The translations under genes and the position numbers were made by a program. This document shows, one piece after another, positions 35,353-45,062 of a stretch of DNA of 63,004 bases (the first letter of the stretch is position 1; the number at the start of each line of letters is the position of its first letter). Under the pieces are notes generated by a model. It did no database searches. It had not been told where the DNA came from and saw only the letters and a program-made list of their open reading frames with translations. Source of the DNA: an uncultured Saprospiraceae bacterium (GTDB taxonomy: Bacteria; Bacteroidota; Bacteroidia; Chitinophagales; Saprospiraceae); assembly GCA_937921825.1 (NCBI GenBank), contig CAKZVK010000059.1, positions 1 through 63,004 of the forward strand, read 5' to 3'.

Positions 35353-35505
35353 TGTAGTCAGTCCAAGATTAAGTAGCAGTATAGCAATTCACCCCCAAAA
35401 CAGTGGGGAGAACTAATATTGAAGCCATAAAAAATGATCAAAAAGTATATCCAGGTACAAACCAAAAGTAGTAAAAAAGTGCTGAATATCAGTTAAATAT
35501 GAAGA

Positions 35506-36546
35506 TTAGCTCCAGACCTGACAGCCTTCAGTACAGTTTTGGCAGATATCAATGCTATTTCTTCCTTCGAGTAGTCTTTTTCTAAACTGATCATAGGCTG
35601 CACCTTCCCATATATCAGTAAACGAAGTTGATTTCATATCTCCTAACTGATGCACTGCATCTTTATCAAAACAGCATGGAACCACTAAGCCATTCCAGGT
35701 AATTACACAGGCATGCCATAGCTTCCAGCAGTGGTTCAGTAATTCATTTTTGATTTCATATTTTCCGTCGGTATTTTTCTTATACCTAGAGTACTTATCG
35801 GCGGTAGGTATGAGTGGATTCCCATTTTCAAAATTATAAATCTGTGCCGTCTTTAACTTTACCTCATCTACGCCTATCTCATCGGCAAGTTTATAGATCT
35901 CAGGGATTTGGTGTTCATTTGGCTTAACTACTAAAAACTGAAAAATGATATGAGGGGTAGCCGACTTTAGTTCTTTACGAGATTTGACCAGATTCTTGGC
36001 CCCTTGGAGGACCACAGCTAGTTTTCCTTCTTTCCTATAGTTTTCGTAGACCTCCTGAGTTGTGCCATCTACTGATATTATTATTCTATCTAGACCTGAA
36101 TTGATTGTCTTTCTGCAGTTCTCTGGACTGAGGAAATGCCCATTGGTAGAGGTGATGGTATATATCCCCTTTTCGTTAGCATGTTTGACCATATCTAAGA
36201 AGCCAGGGTTGATGTACGGCTCTCCTTGGAAATAGAATATGAGATAGATCAATTTATGATAAAGTTGTTCTATAGTATCTCTGAAGAAATCTTGCTTCAG
36301 ATTCCCAGTATCTCGACTAAATGATCTCAGTCCACTCGGACATTCTGGACATCTTAGATTACAAGCAGTAGTGGGTTCTACGGAGATGGTCATGGGTAAT
36401 CCCCACTGGATAGGTCTTTTTAGAAACTTAGTCAGGTAGAATGAGGTCACGAGTTGGGTGACATTCCAGATCTTTTGTAAACTTAAATGTCGGAGGAAGT
36501 TGATTGAATCACGGAAGTGAATATTCATAGAGGACAAGATATTCAA
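35506..36546 (-). CDS. Radical SAM/SPASM-domain protein
   Basis: 346 residues. The radical SAM Cys triad is TTACNLRCPECPSG near residue 60, and SAM-binding glycines follow (FYFQGEPYINP). A C-terminal SPASM domain holds Cys residues in LLNHCWKLWHACVITWNGLV, PCCFDKDAV and DICQNCTEGCQVW, enough to ligate one or two auxiliary Fe-S clusters. Such proteins catalyse radical modifications of peptides or small molecules. No precursor peptide gene is evident nearby, so the substrate is unknown. It is monocistronic. The N-terminal 45 residues are an unusual extension before the barrel. Confidence 0.88.
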   Translation of the reverse strand: MNILSSMNIHFRDSINFLRHLSLQKIWNVTQLVTSFYLTKFLKRPIQWGLPMTISVEPTTACNLRCPECPSGLRSFSRDTGNLKQDFFRDTIEQLYHKLIYLIFYFQGEPYINPGFLDMVKHANEKGIYTITSTNGHFLSPENCRKTINSGLDRIIISVDGTTQEVYENYRKEGKLAVVLQGAKNLVKSRKELKSATPHIIFQFLVVKPNEHQIPEIYKLADEIGVDEVKLKTAQIYNFENGNPLIPTADKYSRYKKNTDGKYEIKNELLNHCWKLWHACVITWNGLVVPCCFDKDAVHQLGDMKSTSFTDIWEGAAYDQFRKRLLEGRNSIDICQNCTEGCQVWS

Positions 36547-36882
36547 ATTGGGGTATTATCTGCAACTGAATAAGGTTAATGGAGGGGCCTAAATAAACTA
36601 AAGGACCTTAGCACTTTTGCCAGGTCCTTTTAGTAATGCTGATCAATTCCTATCTTGACTTACTTCTTTATGTCTTCAATTTCTCGTTGGTTACACCTTT
36701 TAGACTTTGAAATCATAGAAAAGTAATGCAAGGAATTAATTTTAATTTTTCTTTAACGAAAGTATTAGATTTCATCGTTAATTCGGTGTTTTTGAAATAA
36801 AGATAAGGCACATTAACATAGGACAACTTTATGTAATATGTAATTTCCTTTATATCAATATCGTTTAACTGACTGACTGATT
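36547..36882. other. Gene-free region with a hairpin
   Basis: 336 bp between two minus-strand genes. A 9-bp inverted repeat, AAAGGACCT/AGGTCCTTT, is at 36600-36630. The remainder is AT-rich and shows no open frame of note and no recognisable RNA. It may carry the promoter of the radical SAM gene and the terminator of the rhomboid gene. Confidence 0.5.
36600..36630. terminator. Bidirectional-looking hairpin
   Basis: The stem AAAGGACCT (36600-36608) and AGGTCCTTT (36622-36630) is a perfect 9-bp inverted repeat with a 13-base loop. It ends in TTTT on the plus strand, and the minus-strand copy ends in TTTA. It lies about 250 bp past the rhomboid stop, so it could be a weak terminator or an attenuator in front of the radical SAM gene. 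Confidence 0.5.
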
Positions 36883-37557
36883 TCAGACCGCTTCATAGCT
36901 GTACCTATCTGAGAACCGTTGCTTGAAAAACCAACCTGCTAAGACGCCATAAACAAAACCACCAATATGTGCCCACCAAGCTACTCCACCAGAACTTTCT
37001 GCTGATGTAGGGGCGACATTTCCTATTCCACTTAGCAATTGTTGTAAAAACCATAGACCTAGAAAAGCAATGGCGGGGATGTATATCTTTTTTATAATAA
37101 ACCAGACTTTGATCCTAGACTTAGGAAACATGATCAGGTAGGCACCCATTACCGCTGAGATAGCACCACTAGCCCCCACTACAGGAATCAGTGAATCAAT
37201 ATCTGTAAAGATGTGTACCCCCGAAGCAAATAGTCCTCCTAGTATGTAGAACAGTAAGAATAGTTTACTTCCCACGATAGCCTCTATATTATCAGCGAAG
37301 ATCCACAGAAAGAGCATATTTCCGATCAAGTGCATCAATCCACCATGTAGAAACATACTGGTGAGTAGTGTAAAGAGATCCTGCCCTCTAGAGATTTCGT
37401 CAGGTATACTGCCCATTTCAGTCAAGAAAGTATCTATTTGATCTGGATTCAAGGTAATCTGGAAGATGAATACCGCCACATTTATAGCCAGTAAGGAATA
37501 GGCTACTAAGGGTCTATGACCTCCTATTATATTATCATCTCCTATAGGGAATATCAT
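36883..37557 (-). CDS. Rhomboid-family intramembrane serine protease
   Basis: 224 residues with six membrane segments. Catalytic Ser130 is in GASGA, catalytic His197 is in AHIGGFVYG, and the oxyanion-side residues H71, H76 and N80 are in HGGLMHLIGN. The core is standard, so the protease should be active inside the membrane against single-pass proteins. The short N-terminus (MIFPIGDDNI) is typical of the Bacteroidota GlpG-like group. It is divergent from the ABC transporter gene at 37667, about 110 bp apart. Confidence 0.92.
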   Translation of the reverse strand: MIFPIGDDNIIGGHRPLVAYSLLAINVAVFIFQITLNPDQIDTFLTEMGSIPDEISRGQDLFTLLTSMFLHGGLMHLIGNMLFLWIFADNIEAIVGSKLFLLFYILGGLFASGVHIFTDIDSLIPVVGASGAISAVMGAYLIMFPKSRIKVWFIIKKIYIPAIAFLGLWFLQQLLSGIGNVAPTSAESSGGVAWWAHIGGFVYGVLAGWFFKQRFSDRYSYEAV

Positions 37558-37666
37558 TATCTAGTCAACTTTGCGCCTCAAGATATTACAATATCTAGCT
37601 TCCGATGTAAATTAGTTTTGCCCTAAAAAGACACAACTCTAGTAGTAGTATATTTGTTCCTTAGAA

Positions 37667-39427
37667 ATGAAGAAGAATAAGGAACAATTGGATATGGTAG
37701 TGCTAGGCAAGATACTTAAGCTTGCCAGCCCATATAAAGTTCTTTTTGCAGTCTGTGTCTTCTTTGCAGTGATCATTGCGCCACTCTCTACTCTCAGGCC
37801 TTATCTGATTACAAAAATGGTCGATGACCATATCTTCAAGAGTGATCTGGCTGGGCTAAAAGATATGGCAGTCCTTTATTTTCTAGTAGTCATAGCTACG
37901 GTCGTAGCGCGGTATGTTTTCATATATTATTCTGCGCTACTGGGCCAATCTGTAATCAAAGACCTCAGAGTGAAAGTATTTAAATATGTCAGCAGGCTAA
38001 AGTTGAGATATTATGACCAGACTCCCATAGGTAAGATTACTACACGAACTATCAATGATGTAAATACCATCAACGATGTCTTTACTCAAGGTGTCCTAAT
38101 GATGGCTGCTGATATCATGGGCATCTTTGCAGTATTGGGTTTTATGTTATATACCAGTTGGAGATTAACGCTAATCTGTATTGTCACCCTGCCATTGATG
38201 GTCATAGTTACATATGTCTTCAAGGAAAAAGTCAAGGTGGCCTTCCAAAAGGTAAGAGGAGAGATCACCAATATGAATGCCTTTCTCAATGAACAAATCT
38301 CAGGGATGCAGGTCGTCCAGATGTTCAATGCGGAGAAAAAGGAAATGTCTAAGTTCAAAGCCATCAATAGAAAGTATACTTCCGCCAATCTGGATTCCGT
38401 ACAGTATTATGCTATATTTTTTCCAGTAGTAGAATTAATATCTGCGATGGCTTTAGCTTTACTAGTCTGGTGGGGATCAAAGGGGATCTGGGAAAGCAAT
38501 ATTTCTGTAGGGGCTTTTGTAGCCTTTCCGATGTACCTCAGTATGCTCTTTAGACCTGTACGGATGCTGGCAGATAAACTCAATACGTTGCAGATGGGCC
38601 TGGTTGCTGGAGGAAGGGTTTTTGAGATTATAGAGAAAGATGAGATAATAGAAGATTTAGGAACTTTCGAAAAGGATAAATTAGAAGGTAAAGTCTCTTT
38701 TGATAAAGTGTGGTTTGCTTATGATGAAGAAAATTTTGTGCTTAGAGATATCAGTTTTGATATTAAGTCTGGAGATACTCTGGCTATAGTGGGGAGTACG
38801 GGTTCTGGTAAGACTTCTATTATAAATATCCTGAATAGATTCTACGAGACCCAAAAAGGGATTATCACTGTGGATGATGTCAATATTAGAAAGTATAGAC
38901 TTAAGAACCTCAGAGATCGGGTAGCGATGGTGCTGCAAGATGTCTTTCTTTTTGATGGATCAGTCTTCGAAAATATCGCACTCAGAGATCCTTCTATAAC
39001 TATGGAAAAAGTGATAGAGGCTTCGAAGACGATAGGAGCACATCCATTTATAGAAAAATTACCCGGTGCTTATAATTTCAAAATAACAGAACGAGGGTCT
39101 AACCTCTCGATGGGTCAGCGCCAATTGGTGTCGTTCGTACGGGCATTGGTTTTCGATCCCGATATTCTGATCTTAGATGAAGCGACTTCTTCCATAGATT
39201 CTGAGACAGAAGCCATAATTCAGTATGCAATAGAAAAACTGATTCAGAAAAGGACATCGATAATTATTGCCCATAGGCTTTCTACCATAAAGCATGCGGA
39301 TTGCATATTAGTCTTAGATAAAGGTCAGATTGTAGAACAAGGCAATCATAATGAACTAGTGAATAAGAAGGATGGTTCTTATAGAGAATTGTACGAGAAG
39401 CAATTTGATCAAGCGATGTCTGTGTAG
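37667..39427 (+). CDS. ABC exporter with fused permease and ATPase (MsbA-like)
   Basis: 586 residues. Residues about 1-320 hold six membrane helices (ABC_membrane domain), and residues about 340-580 are the nucleotide-binding domain. Visible motifs: Walker A GSTGSGKTSI, Q-loop VLQDVFLFDG, signature LSMGQRQ, Walker B ILILDEATSSID and the switch His IAHRLSTI. It works as a homodimer or heterodimer exporter of lipids, drugs or peptides. The substrate cannot be read from the sequence, and the next gene (39507) is a small membrane protein that may be unrelated. Confidence 0.92.
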   Translation: MKKNKEQLDMVVLGKILKLASPYKVLFAVCVFFAVIIAPLSTLRPYLITKMVDDHIFKSDLAGLKDMAVLYFLVVIATVVARYVFIYYSALLGQSVIKDLRVKVFKYVSRLKLRYYDQTPIGKITTRTINDVNTINDVFTQGVLMMAADIMGIFAVLGFMLYTSWRLTLICIVTLPLMVIVTYVFKEKVKVAFQKVRGEITNMNAFLNEQISGMQVVQMFNAEKKEMSKFKAINRKYTSANLDSVQYYAIFFPVVELISAMALALLVWWGSKGIWESNISVGAFVAFPMYLSMLFRPVRMLADKLNTLQMGLVAGGRVFEIIEKDEIIEDLGTFEKDKLEGKVSFDKVWFAYDEENFVLRDISFDIKSGDTLAIVGSTGSGKTSIINILNRFYETQKGIITVDDVNIRKYRLKNLRDRVAMVLQDVFLFDGSVFENIALRDPSITMEKVIEASKTIGAHPFIEKLPGAYNFKITERGSNLSMGQRQLVSFVRALVFDPDILILDEATSSIDSETEAIIQYAIEKLIQKRTSIIIAHRLSTIKHADCILVLDKGQIVEQGNHNELVNKKDGSYRELYEKQFDQAMSV

Positions 39428-39506
39428 CAGATATATTTAGAAATGAACTTTGGAATATTTATTTTCATATTGTTTTAAAGAGTACATACACAAATAGATA
39501 AATAAA

Positions 39507-39992
39507 ATGGCAAGACAAAGAAATAATGCTGGTATGATGGCAAGAGTGCTGCCACTATTATTTTTTGTAATAATGATATGGGTACTCATCACTGTAGTCA
39601 GTACTGCAGTGAAGCTCCTTTATGGGTATATGGCTATACCTCTGCTGATTATAGCGCTGGTCCTCAATTATTCTGTAGTGACAGATTTCTTTTCGGGGCT
39701 GATAAAAGATATAAAAGAAGACACGGGTAAAGGACTAATTAAAGCCCTATTAGTTGCTGCAGGATATCCATTCGTCTTCGGTTATCTGGCTGCTAAGGCC
39801 TGGATGAAACGAACCCTAGGGACGAAGAGGCCTTCTGCTAAGAAAGAAGAAGGAGATTATATCAAGTATGAAGAAGTAGAAGAGGACGAAGATTTTCTGG
39901 AGCTAGAAGACATTGATAAGCAAAAGCAAAAAGTAAAACAAACTCAGACTCGGTCCAATGATGATAATGACTATGATGACTTATTTGCCTAA
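39507..39992 (+). CDS. Small membrane protein with an acidic tail, function unknown
   Basis: 161 residues. Two adjacent membrane segments lie at about 11-55 (VLPLLFFVIMIWVLITVVST and LLYGYMAIPLLIIALVLNYS), with a third weaker hydrophobic stretch near 80-95. The C-terminal 60 residues are strongly charged and acidic with a KQKQKVKQTQTRSN basic patch, probably cytoplasmic. No family recognised. It is nine bases before the glycosyltransferase gene, so the two likely form an operon. Confidence 0.6.
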   Translation: MARQRNNAGMMARVLPLLFFVIMIWVLITVVSTAVKLLYGYMAIPLLIIALVLNYSVVTDFFSGLIKDIKEDTGKGLIKALLVAAGYPFVFGYLAAKAWMKRTLGTKRPSAKKEEGDYIKYEEVEEDEDFLELEDIDKQKQKVKQTQTRSNDDNDYDDLFA

Positions 39993-40001
39993 GGGTCCAT
40001 C

Positions 40002-41138
40002 ATGTTGCTCTGCCTATATGTTGTGCTCACCATTATTATTGCCAGTCTATATGTAGGGTTACTCCTGTATATCTTAGTTCAGTGGGAGGCTGCTCCCAGT
40101 TTCGATCTGAGGAATTCTAACTCTCTTCTTCATCTAAGCATAGTCATACCCGCCAGAAATGAGGAAAACTCTATTGGTTCCTGTATAGAATCGCTAAAAG
40201 CTTCTATAGAAAAAGCAATCCACACTGTGGAAGTAATTATCATCAACGATCACTCTGACGATAACACTGTAGCTATAGTAGAGTCTTATGATCTGGAATA
40301 CCTCACGCTACTCCATCTGAGTGATTATCTCAAGTCCAAAAAAATTAATGCCTATAAGAAAGTTGCTCTAGAGTATGGTCTCTCAGAAGCAAAGGGTGAG
40401 TATATCATTCAGTTAGATGCTGATGTAGTAGTGGGAGAGCAATATCTAGAGACGATAACTGCGATCATTCAGTCGGAGCAACCTGATTTTGTAGCCTGTC
40501 CTGTGATCTTTAATCCTGATGATTCGGCCTTAGGTCATTTTCAGTGCCTAGATATGTTGGGAATGATGGCAGTCACTTGTGCTGGTATCCAAAGCAATAA
40601 TTGGCACATGGCTAATGGTGCTAATATGATCTATCGGAGAGGAGTCGTATCTTTCAGTGAAGAGACCCTAGCGTCTGGAGATGATGTCTACAGCATCCAA
40701 AAGATATCAAAAGATCCTGCAAATAAAATTCTATTTGCGAAGAGTACGGCTGCTAGTGTGATTACTGAGGTAGAAAAGAGTTTTGCAGACTTTTTCAGCC
40801 AAAGACTACGCTGGGCAACGAAAAATAAATATATGAAGAGCTGGAAAATGCAAGCCATGATGCTTATCCCTTTCCTGAATGTTATTTGGCTGCTCCTTCA
40901 TATTGCTGCTGCTCTTCTTATTGGTCCTCATGCAGTAGCACTGGGTTGTTTTCACTTACTAGTAAAGCTGGGAACCGACTACGTCTATCTGAGTAAACTC
41001 AGTAGCTATTACGGAAGAGCTGAGAGTATGTCTTATTTCTTTGTCAGTAATGCTCTGCATATCGTCTATATACTTTCTGTGGGAGTGGCCAGTCTCTTAG
41101 TTAATAAGTATACTTGGAAAGGGAGAAAGGTGAGATAG
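40002..41138 (+). CDS. Membrane glycosyltransferase family 2 protein
   Basis: 378 residues. The GT-A domain begins IVIPARNEENSIGSCIESL and contains INDHSDDNT, the Asp motif QLDADVVVG and the QRLRW-type motif (FFSQRLRWATKNK) of processive or membrane GT2 enzymes. A first N-terminal helix and three C-terminal helices (about 290-370) anchor it. It transfers a nucleotide-activated sugar to an unknown polysaccharide or lipid. The gene follows the small membrane protein at 39507 by nine bases. Confidence 0.88.
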   Translation: MLLCLYVVLTIIIASLYVGLLLYILVQWEAAPSFDLRNSNSLLHLSIVIPARNEENSIGSCIESLKASIEKAIHTVEVIIINDHSDDNTVAIVESYDLEYLTLLHLSDYLKSKKINAYKKVALEYGLSEAKGEYIIQLDADVVVGEQYLETITAIIQSEQPDFVACPVIFNPDDSALGHFQCLDMLGMMAVTCAGIQSNNWHMANGANMIYRRGVVSFSEETLASGDDVYSIQKISKDPANKILFAKSTAASVITEVEKSFADFFSQRLRWATKNKYMKSWKMQAMMLIPFLNVIWLLLHIAAALLIGPHAVALGCFHLLVKLGTDYVYLSKLSSYYGRAESMSYFFVSNALHIVYILSVGVASLLVNKYTWKGRKVR

Positions 41139-41162
41139 AGGTTTTAACTCTTAGGTAGGTAC

Positions 41163-41217
41163 AAAAAAAAGACAGGCGACCACTAACAAAACTCAATCTC
41201 TGGAAGGGCACCTGTCT
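41163..41217 (-). terminator. Rho-independent terminator of the ECF sigma gene
   Basis: Read on the minus strand, AGACAGG pairs with CCTGTCT at either end of a stem separated by about 34 bases and is followed directly by a run of eight T (plus-strand A-run 41163-41170). It lies just past the stop of the minus-strand sigma factor gene (41255) and also faces the convergent glycosyltransferase gene. Confidence 0.65.
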
Positions 41218-41254
41218 CTAAACAGTAGATTTTTCAATCTAATATTATATGTCT

Positions 41255-41845
41255 TTATGAAGTGAGCAGTTCGGTTTCGTTAGCCATCTTACGCATGTTG
41301 ATCAAAGCGTATCTCATTCTTCCTAGGGCAGTATTGATACTTACTCTAGTTAGTTTAGAAATCTCTTTGAAACTCATGTCAGCATAATGTCTAAGTATCA
41401 CTACTTCTCTCTGCTCTGCTGGTAATTGATCTACTAAGCTTCTCACTTTTGAGTGCAATTGACTTTTGATGATCGTCGTTTCCATATTCTCATCTGGACT
41501 TTCCAACACATCGAATATGTCAAAAGTTTCAGTTGCGGAGACTTTTGTTCTTCTTTTGTTTCTTCTGAAGTTATCTACACACATGTTGTACGATATCCTC
41601 ATGGCCCACTGAAGGAACTTACCTTCATGGTTATATTTTCCTTTCCTCAGTGTATCAATAATCTTGATAAACACATCTTGAAAGATGTCCTCTGAGAGGT
41701 CATGGTCTTTGGTAAACAAATAAATAGAGGTATAGATCTTATCTCTATGTCTATTCAATAAAATTTCGAAGGCCTTATCATTGCCTTTAAGGTACTCTAG
41801 AATGAGCTCCTTGTCAGTAAGCTGCTGCACTTTCATAACTAACAA
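41255..41845 (-). CDS. ECF RNA polymerase sigma factor
   Basis: 196 residues. Region 2 is seen as LILEYLKGNDKAFEILLNRH, SEDIFQDVFIKIIDTLRKGK and LQWAMRISYNMCVDNFRRNK. Region 4 is LVDQLPAEQREVVILRHYAD followed by FKEISKLTRVSINTALGRMR. No anti-sigma gene is next to it, so it may be controlled at another locus or constitutive. Its upstream 320 bp are free of genes and shared with uvrA. A second ECF factor lies at 11199; the two are not close paralogs. Confidence 0.92.
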   Translation of the reverse strand: MLVMKVQQLTDKELILEYLKGNDKAFEILLNRHRDKIYTSIYLFTKDHDLSEDIFQDVFIKIIDTLRKGKYNHEGKFLQWAMRISYNMCVDNFRRNKRRTKVSATETFDIFDVLESPDENMETTIIKSQLHSKVRSLVDQLPAEQREVVILRHYADMSFKEISKLTRVSINTALGRMRYALINMRKMANETELLTS

Positions 41846-42168
41846 TTAAATGTTTGAAAAATCGGTATTAAAACAATTATTAGTGTAGAAGTACGTGGCT
41901 TATAAGCAATGTGTTTTTAGTGAAGTGTAAATAATTACTCTGTAAAGAAACGATAAAATAGAGAAAGATGCCATTCAGAATCTCTATTAACAGCTATTTA
42001 ACTCCTAAATACTGAGCTTATTGTGCTGTATCAAAGTTTTGTCGAAAATGACAATTGATTTGCACAATTGATATAAGATTCTGAAAATCAAGTTATTATA
42101 AATTATACCTGCTGAGCTAGTTAGTTATAAATGAAGTTCCTACCTTTAATCATTTTAGCCATATCTGA
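41846..42168. other. Gene-free divergent promoter region
   Basis: 323 bp between the sigma gene (minus) and uvrA (plus). It is AT-rich with no open frame of note. ACAATTGAT occurs twice within about 20 bp (near 42050-42072). No convincing promoter consensus could be fixed, and nothing else is recognisable. Confidence 0.4.
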
Positions 42169-45012
42169 ATGCCCAAAAAAGCAAAAAAGTCAGCAGTATC
42201 CTCAAGTGACGCTGCTAAATTCATACATATCAAAGGTGCTAGTTCTAATAACCTAAAGGACATCGAAGTCAAGATTCCTAAGGATAAACTGGTCGTGGTG
42301 ACTGGACTCTCTGGTTCTGGCAAGTCTTCCTTAATCATGGATACCTTGTATGCGGAGGGCCAAAGAAGATATGTAGAAAGTCTTTCCTCTTATGCGAGAC
42401 AGTTCTTAAGCAGGATGAAAAAACCTGAGGTGGACTATATCAAAGGATTAAGTCCAGCTATAGCTATAGAACAAAAAGTCACCAGTGGGAATGCACGATC
42501 TACTGTAGGTTCCATGACTGAGATCTATGATTATCTGCGACTACTCTATGCTAGGATAGGAAAGACCTACAGTCCAGTATCAGGAAAATTGGTCAAAAAA
42601 CATCAAGTATCAGACGTCGTCGACTTTATCAAAAAGCAGAAAGAAGGTACTAAGATTCAGCTCTTTGCGCCGCTATCATTGAAATATGGAGACCGGACTA
42701 TAGAAAAGCAACTTGATATTCTGATCCAAAAGGGATTTACAAGAATCAAGTACAAAAAGAAAGTTGAGCATATAGAAGATATCCTCGAGAGTAAACCAAA
42801 ATGGATAACCAAGCTCACCGAGACTCTAAAACCAAAGGCTGTCTTGGTCCTAGTGGATAGATTTGTCAGTGATCAAGACGAAGAAAATATAAAGCGTATC
42901 GCCGATTCTATCAGGACGGCTTTCTATGAAGGAGATGGAGAGCTGCTCTTAGATATGCTGGACACTGGAAAGGAGGTAGAGTATAATAATCGCTTTGAGT
43001 TAGATGGCATTACTTTTTTAGAGCCATCTCATCAACTGTTTAATTATAACAATCCGTATGGCGCCTGTAAGACCTGTGAAGGCTATGGCAGGATAATAGG
43101 TGTAGATCCCTTCAAAGTAATTCCCAATGAAAACTTATCGGTCTTTGATGGGGCAGTAGCCTGTTGGAAAGGAGAAAAATCAAGCAAGTGGAAAGACAAT
43201 TTTATAGCAGAGTCAGAATCCAATAAATTTCCAATCCATCGTCCCTATAAAGATCTGACCAAGAAGCAAAAAGAGTTGCTATGGAATGGAACGGATTCTT
43301 GCTGGGGCATTAGAGATTTCTTCTCAGAGCTGGAAAGGCAATCTTACAAGATCCAAAATAGAGTAATGATGGCCCGATATAGAGGCCGTACTACTTGTCC
43401 AGATTGTGATGGTGGAAGACTGAGAGATGAAGCGGATTATGTGAAGATATCAAAGAAGGGGATCAAAGAATTGATTAATATTCCCATAGATCAACTGGCA
43501 GACTTCTTCAAAAAACTCAAGCTCAATCAGCATGATGCTAGTATTGCAAAGAGAATTCTTATAGAACTTAATACCCGACTGAAAACCATGGTAGATGTCG
43601 GTCTGTCTTATCTGACCCTGGATAGGATATCTTCTACTTTAAGTGGTGGCGAGACACAGCGTATAAATCTTACAAGAACACTGAGTAGTAATCTGACCAA
43701 CTCATTGTACATCCTAGATGAACCTTCTATAGGCTTGCATCCCAAAGACACGGGGAATCTAGTCAAGGTCCTCAAAGGACTGAGAGACCTCAGGAATACA
43801 GTGATAGTCGTAGAGCATGAGGAAGAAGTTATAGATGCTGCAGATCATATTGTAGACATAGGTCCTAAGGCGGGTATCTATGGGGGGGAACTCATGTATT
43901 CTGGTGCTTACAAAGAATTCAAAAAACTAAAAGGCGTTACCCTGACTGCGGATTATCTGTCGGGAAGAAAGTCTGTCCCATTGCCTAGTGTCAGACGGAA
44001 GGTGGTCAATAAGATAGAAATAAAGGGAGCTAGACAACATAATCTGAAGGATGTCAATGCTACTTTCCCACTCAATACAATGACTGTAGTGACAGGCGTC
44101 TCAGGTTCAGGAAAAACAACCTTGGTCAAACAGATACTCTGCCCTGCACTTAAAAAGCAACTGGGCGAAGCCGTATCGCAGGCACCGGGTTTATTCAAAA
44201 CCTTGAGTGGTGATTTCAATCTCATCACTAAGGTGGAAATGATTAACCAAAGTCCGATAGGTAAATCCAGTCGTTCTAATCCTGCAACCTATGTCAAGGC
44301 CTACGACAGTATCCGATCTCTCTTTGCTTCGCAGCAGGCTTCTAAAATTAAGGGCTTCGCTACCAAACATTTTTCTTTTAATGTAGAAGGTGGACGATGT
44401 GAAAAATGTAAAGGTGAAGGAGAGGAAACTGTAGAGATGCAGTTCTTAGCTGATGTGAAGTTGACCTGTGAAGATTGTAGGGGTAGACGCTTTAAAAAAG
44501 ACGTTCTAGAGGTAGAGTATAAGGGCAAAAATATCTATGACGTATTAAATCTATCTGTGGAAGAAGCTATTGATTTTTTTGCAGATAGGAAAGAAGTGCT
44601 CAACAAGATTAAACCTTTGTATGATGTGGGCTTAGGCTATGTCAAACTGGGACAAAGTTCTAATACCTTATCGGGTGGCGAAGCTCAGAGAGTCAAGCTA
44701 GCTTCTTATCTTGGAAAAGAGCAAACAAACGAAAAAATCTTTTTCATATTCGATGAGCCTACAACGGGCCTTCATTTTCATGACATCAATAAATTATTAG
44801 ATGCTTTGAATGCACTCGTAGAGAAAGGGCATACAGTTGTCATTGTAGAGCATAATATGGAGATTATAAAATCTGCAGACTGGATAATAGATCTAGGACC
44901 TGACGGTGGTATAGGAGGCGGAGAATTACTCTATGAAGGCAAACCAGAGGGCTTGCCAAAAGTAAAACGATCACATACTGGAAAGTATCTAAAAGAGAAG
45001 CTCAAGAAGTAG
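42169..45012 (+). CDS. uvrA: UvrA-family excinuclease subunit with an incomplete first zinc motif
   Basis: 947 residues, normal for UvrA. It scans DNA for bulky damage and loads UvrB. The two ABC ATPase modules show Walker A GLSGSGKSS (about 43) and GVSGSGKTT (about 643), with signatures LSGGETQR and LSGGEAQR. The C-terminal zinc module is complete (CEKCKGEG, CEDCRGRR). In the first module only CKTC (about 300) remains, while the usual CPxCG partner upstream is replaced by RFELDGITFLEPS. TTCPDCDGGRL is kept. Bacteroidota often carry more than one UvrA, so this may be the paralogous form. The gene is monocistronic. Confidence 0.88.
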   Translation: MPKKAKKSAVSSSDAAKFIHIKGASSNNLKDIEVKIPKDKLVVVTGLSGSGKSSLIMDTLYAEGQRRYVESLSSYARQFLSRMKKPEVDYIKGLSPAIAIEQKVTSGNARSTVGSMTEIYDYLRLLYARIGKTYSPVSGKLVKKHQVSDVVDFIKKQKEGTKIQLFAPLSLKYGDRTIEKQLDILIQKGFTRIKYKKKVEHIEDILESKPKWITKLTETLKPKAVLVLVDRFVSDQDEENIKRIADSIRTAFYEGDGELLLDMLDTGKEVEYNNRFELDGITFLEPSHQLFNYNNPYGACKTCEGYGRIIGVDPFKVIPNENLSVFDGAVACWKGEKSSKWKDNFIAESESNKFPIHRPYKDLTKKQKELLWNGTDSCWGIRDFFSELERQSYKIQNRVMMARYRGRTTCPDCDGGRLRDEADYVKISKKGIKELINIPIDQLADFFKKLKLNQHDASIAKRILIELNTRLKTMVDVGLSYLTLDRISSTLSGGETQRINLTRTLSSNLTNSLYILDEPSIGLHPKDTGNLVKVLKGLRDLRNTVIVVEHEEEVIDAADHIVDIGPKAGIYGGELMYSGAYKEFKKLKGVTLTADYLSGRKSVPLPSVRRKVVNKIEIKGARQHNLKDVNATFPLNTMTVVTGVSGSGKTTLVKQILCPALKKQLGEAVSQAPGLFKTLSGDFNLITKVEMINQSPIGKSSRSNPATYVKAYDSIRSLFASQQASKIKGFATKHFSFNVEGGRCEKCKGEGEETVEMQFLADVKLTCEDCRGRRFKKDVLEVEYKGKNIYDVLNLSVEEAIDFFADRKEVLNKIKPLYDVGLGYVKLGQSSNTLSGGEAQRVKLASYLGKEQTNEKIFFIFDEPTTGLHFHDINKLLDALNALVEKGHTVVIVEHNMEIIKSADWIIDLGPDGGIGGGELLYEGKPEGLPKVKRSHTGKYLKEKLKK

Positions 45013-45062
45013 AAACGGCTGATCTAGAATTCCTTTCGAAAAGAGATTTTAAAAGTCATGGA

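Noticed and set aside
36547-36882. Structured RNA such as 6S RNA or a riboswitch
   Set aside because: Only one simple hairpin is visible and no conserved RNA core could be recognised.
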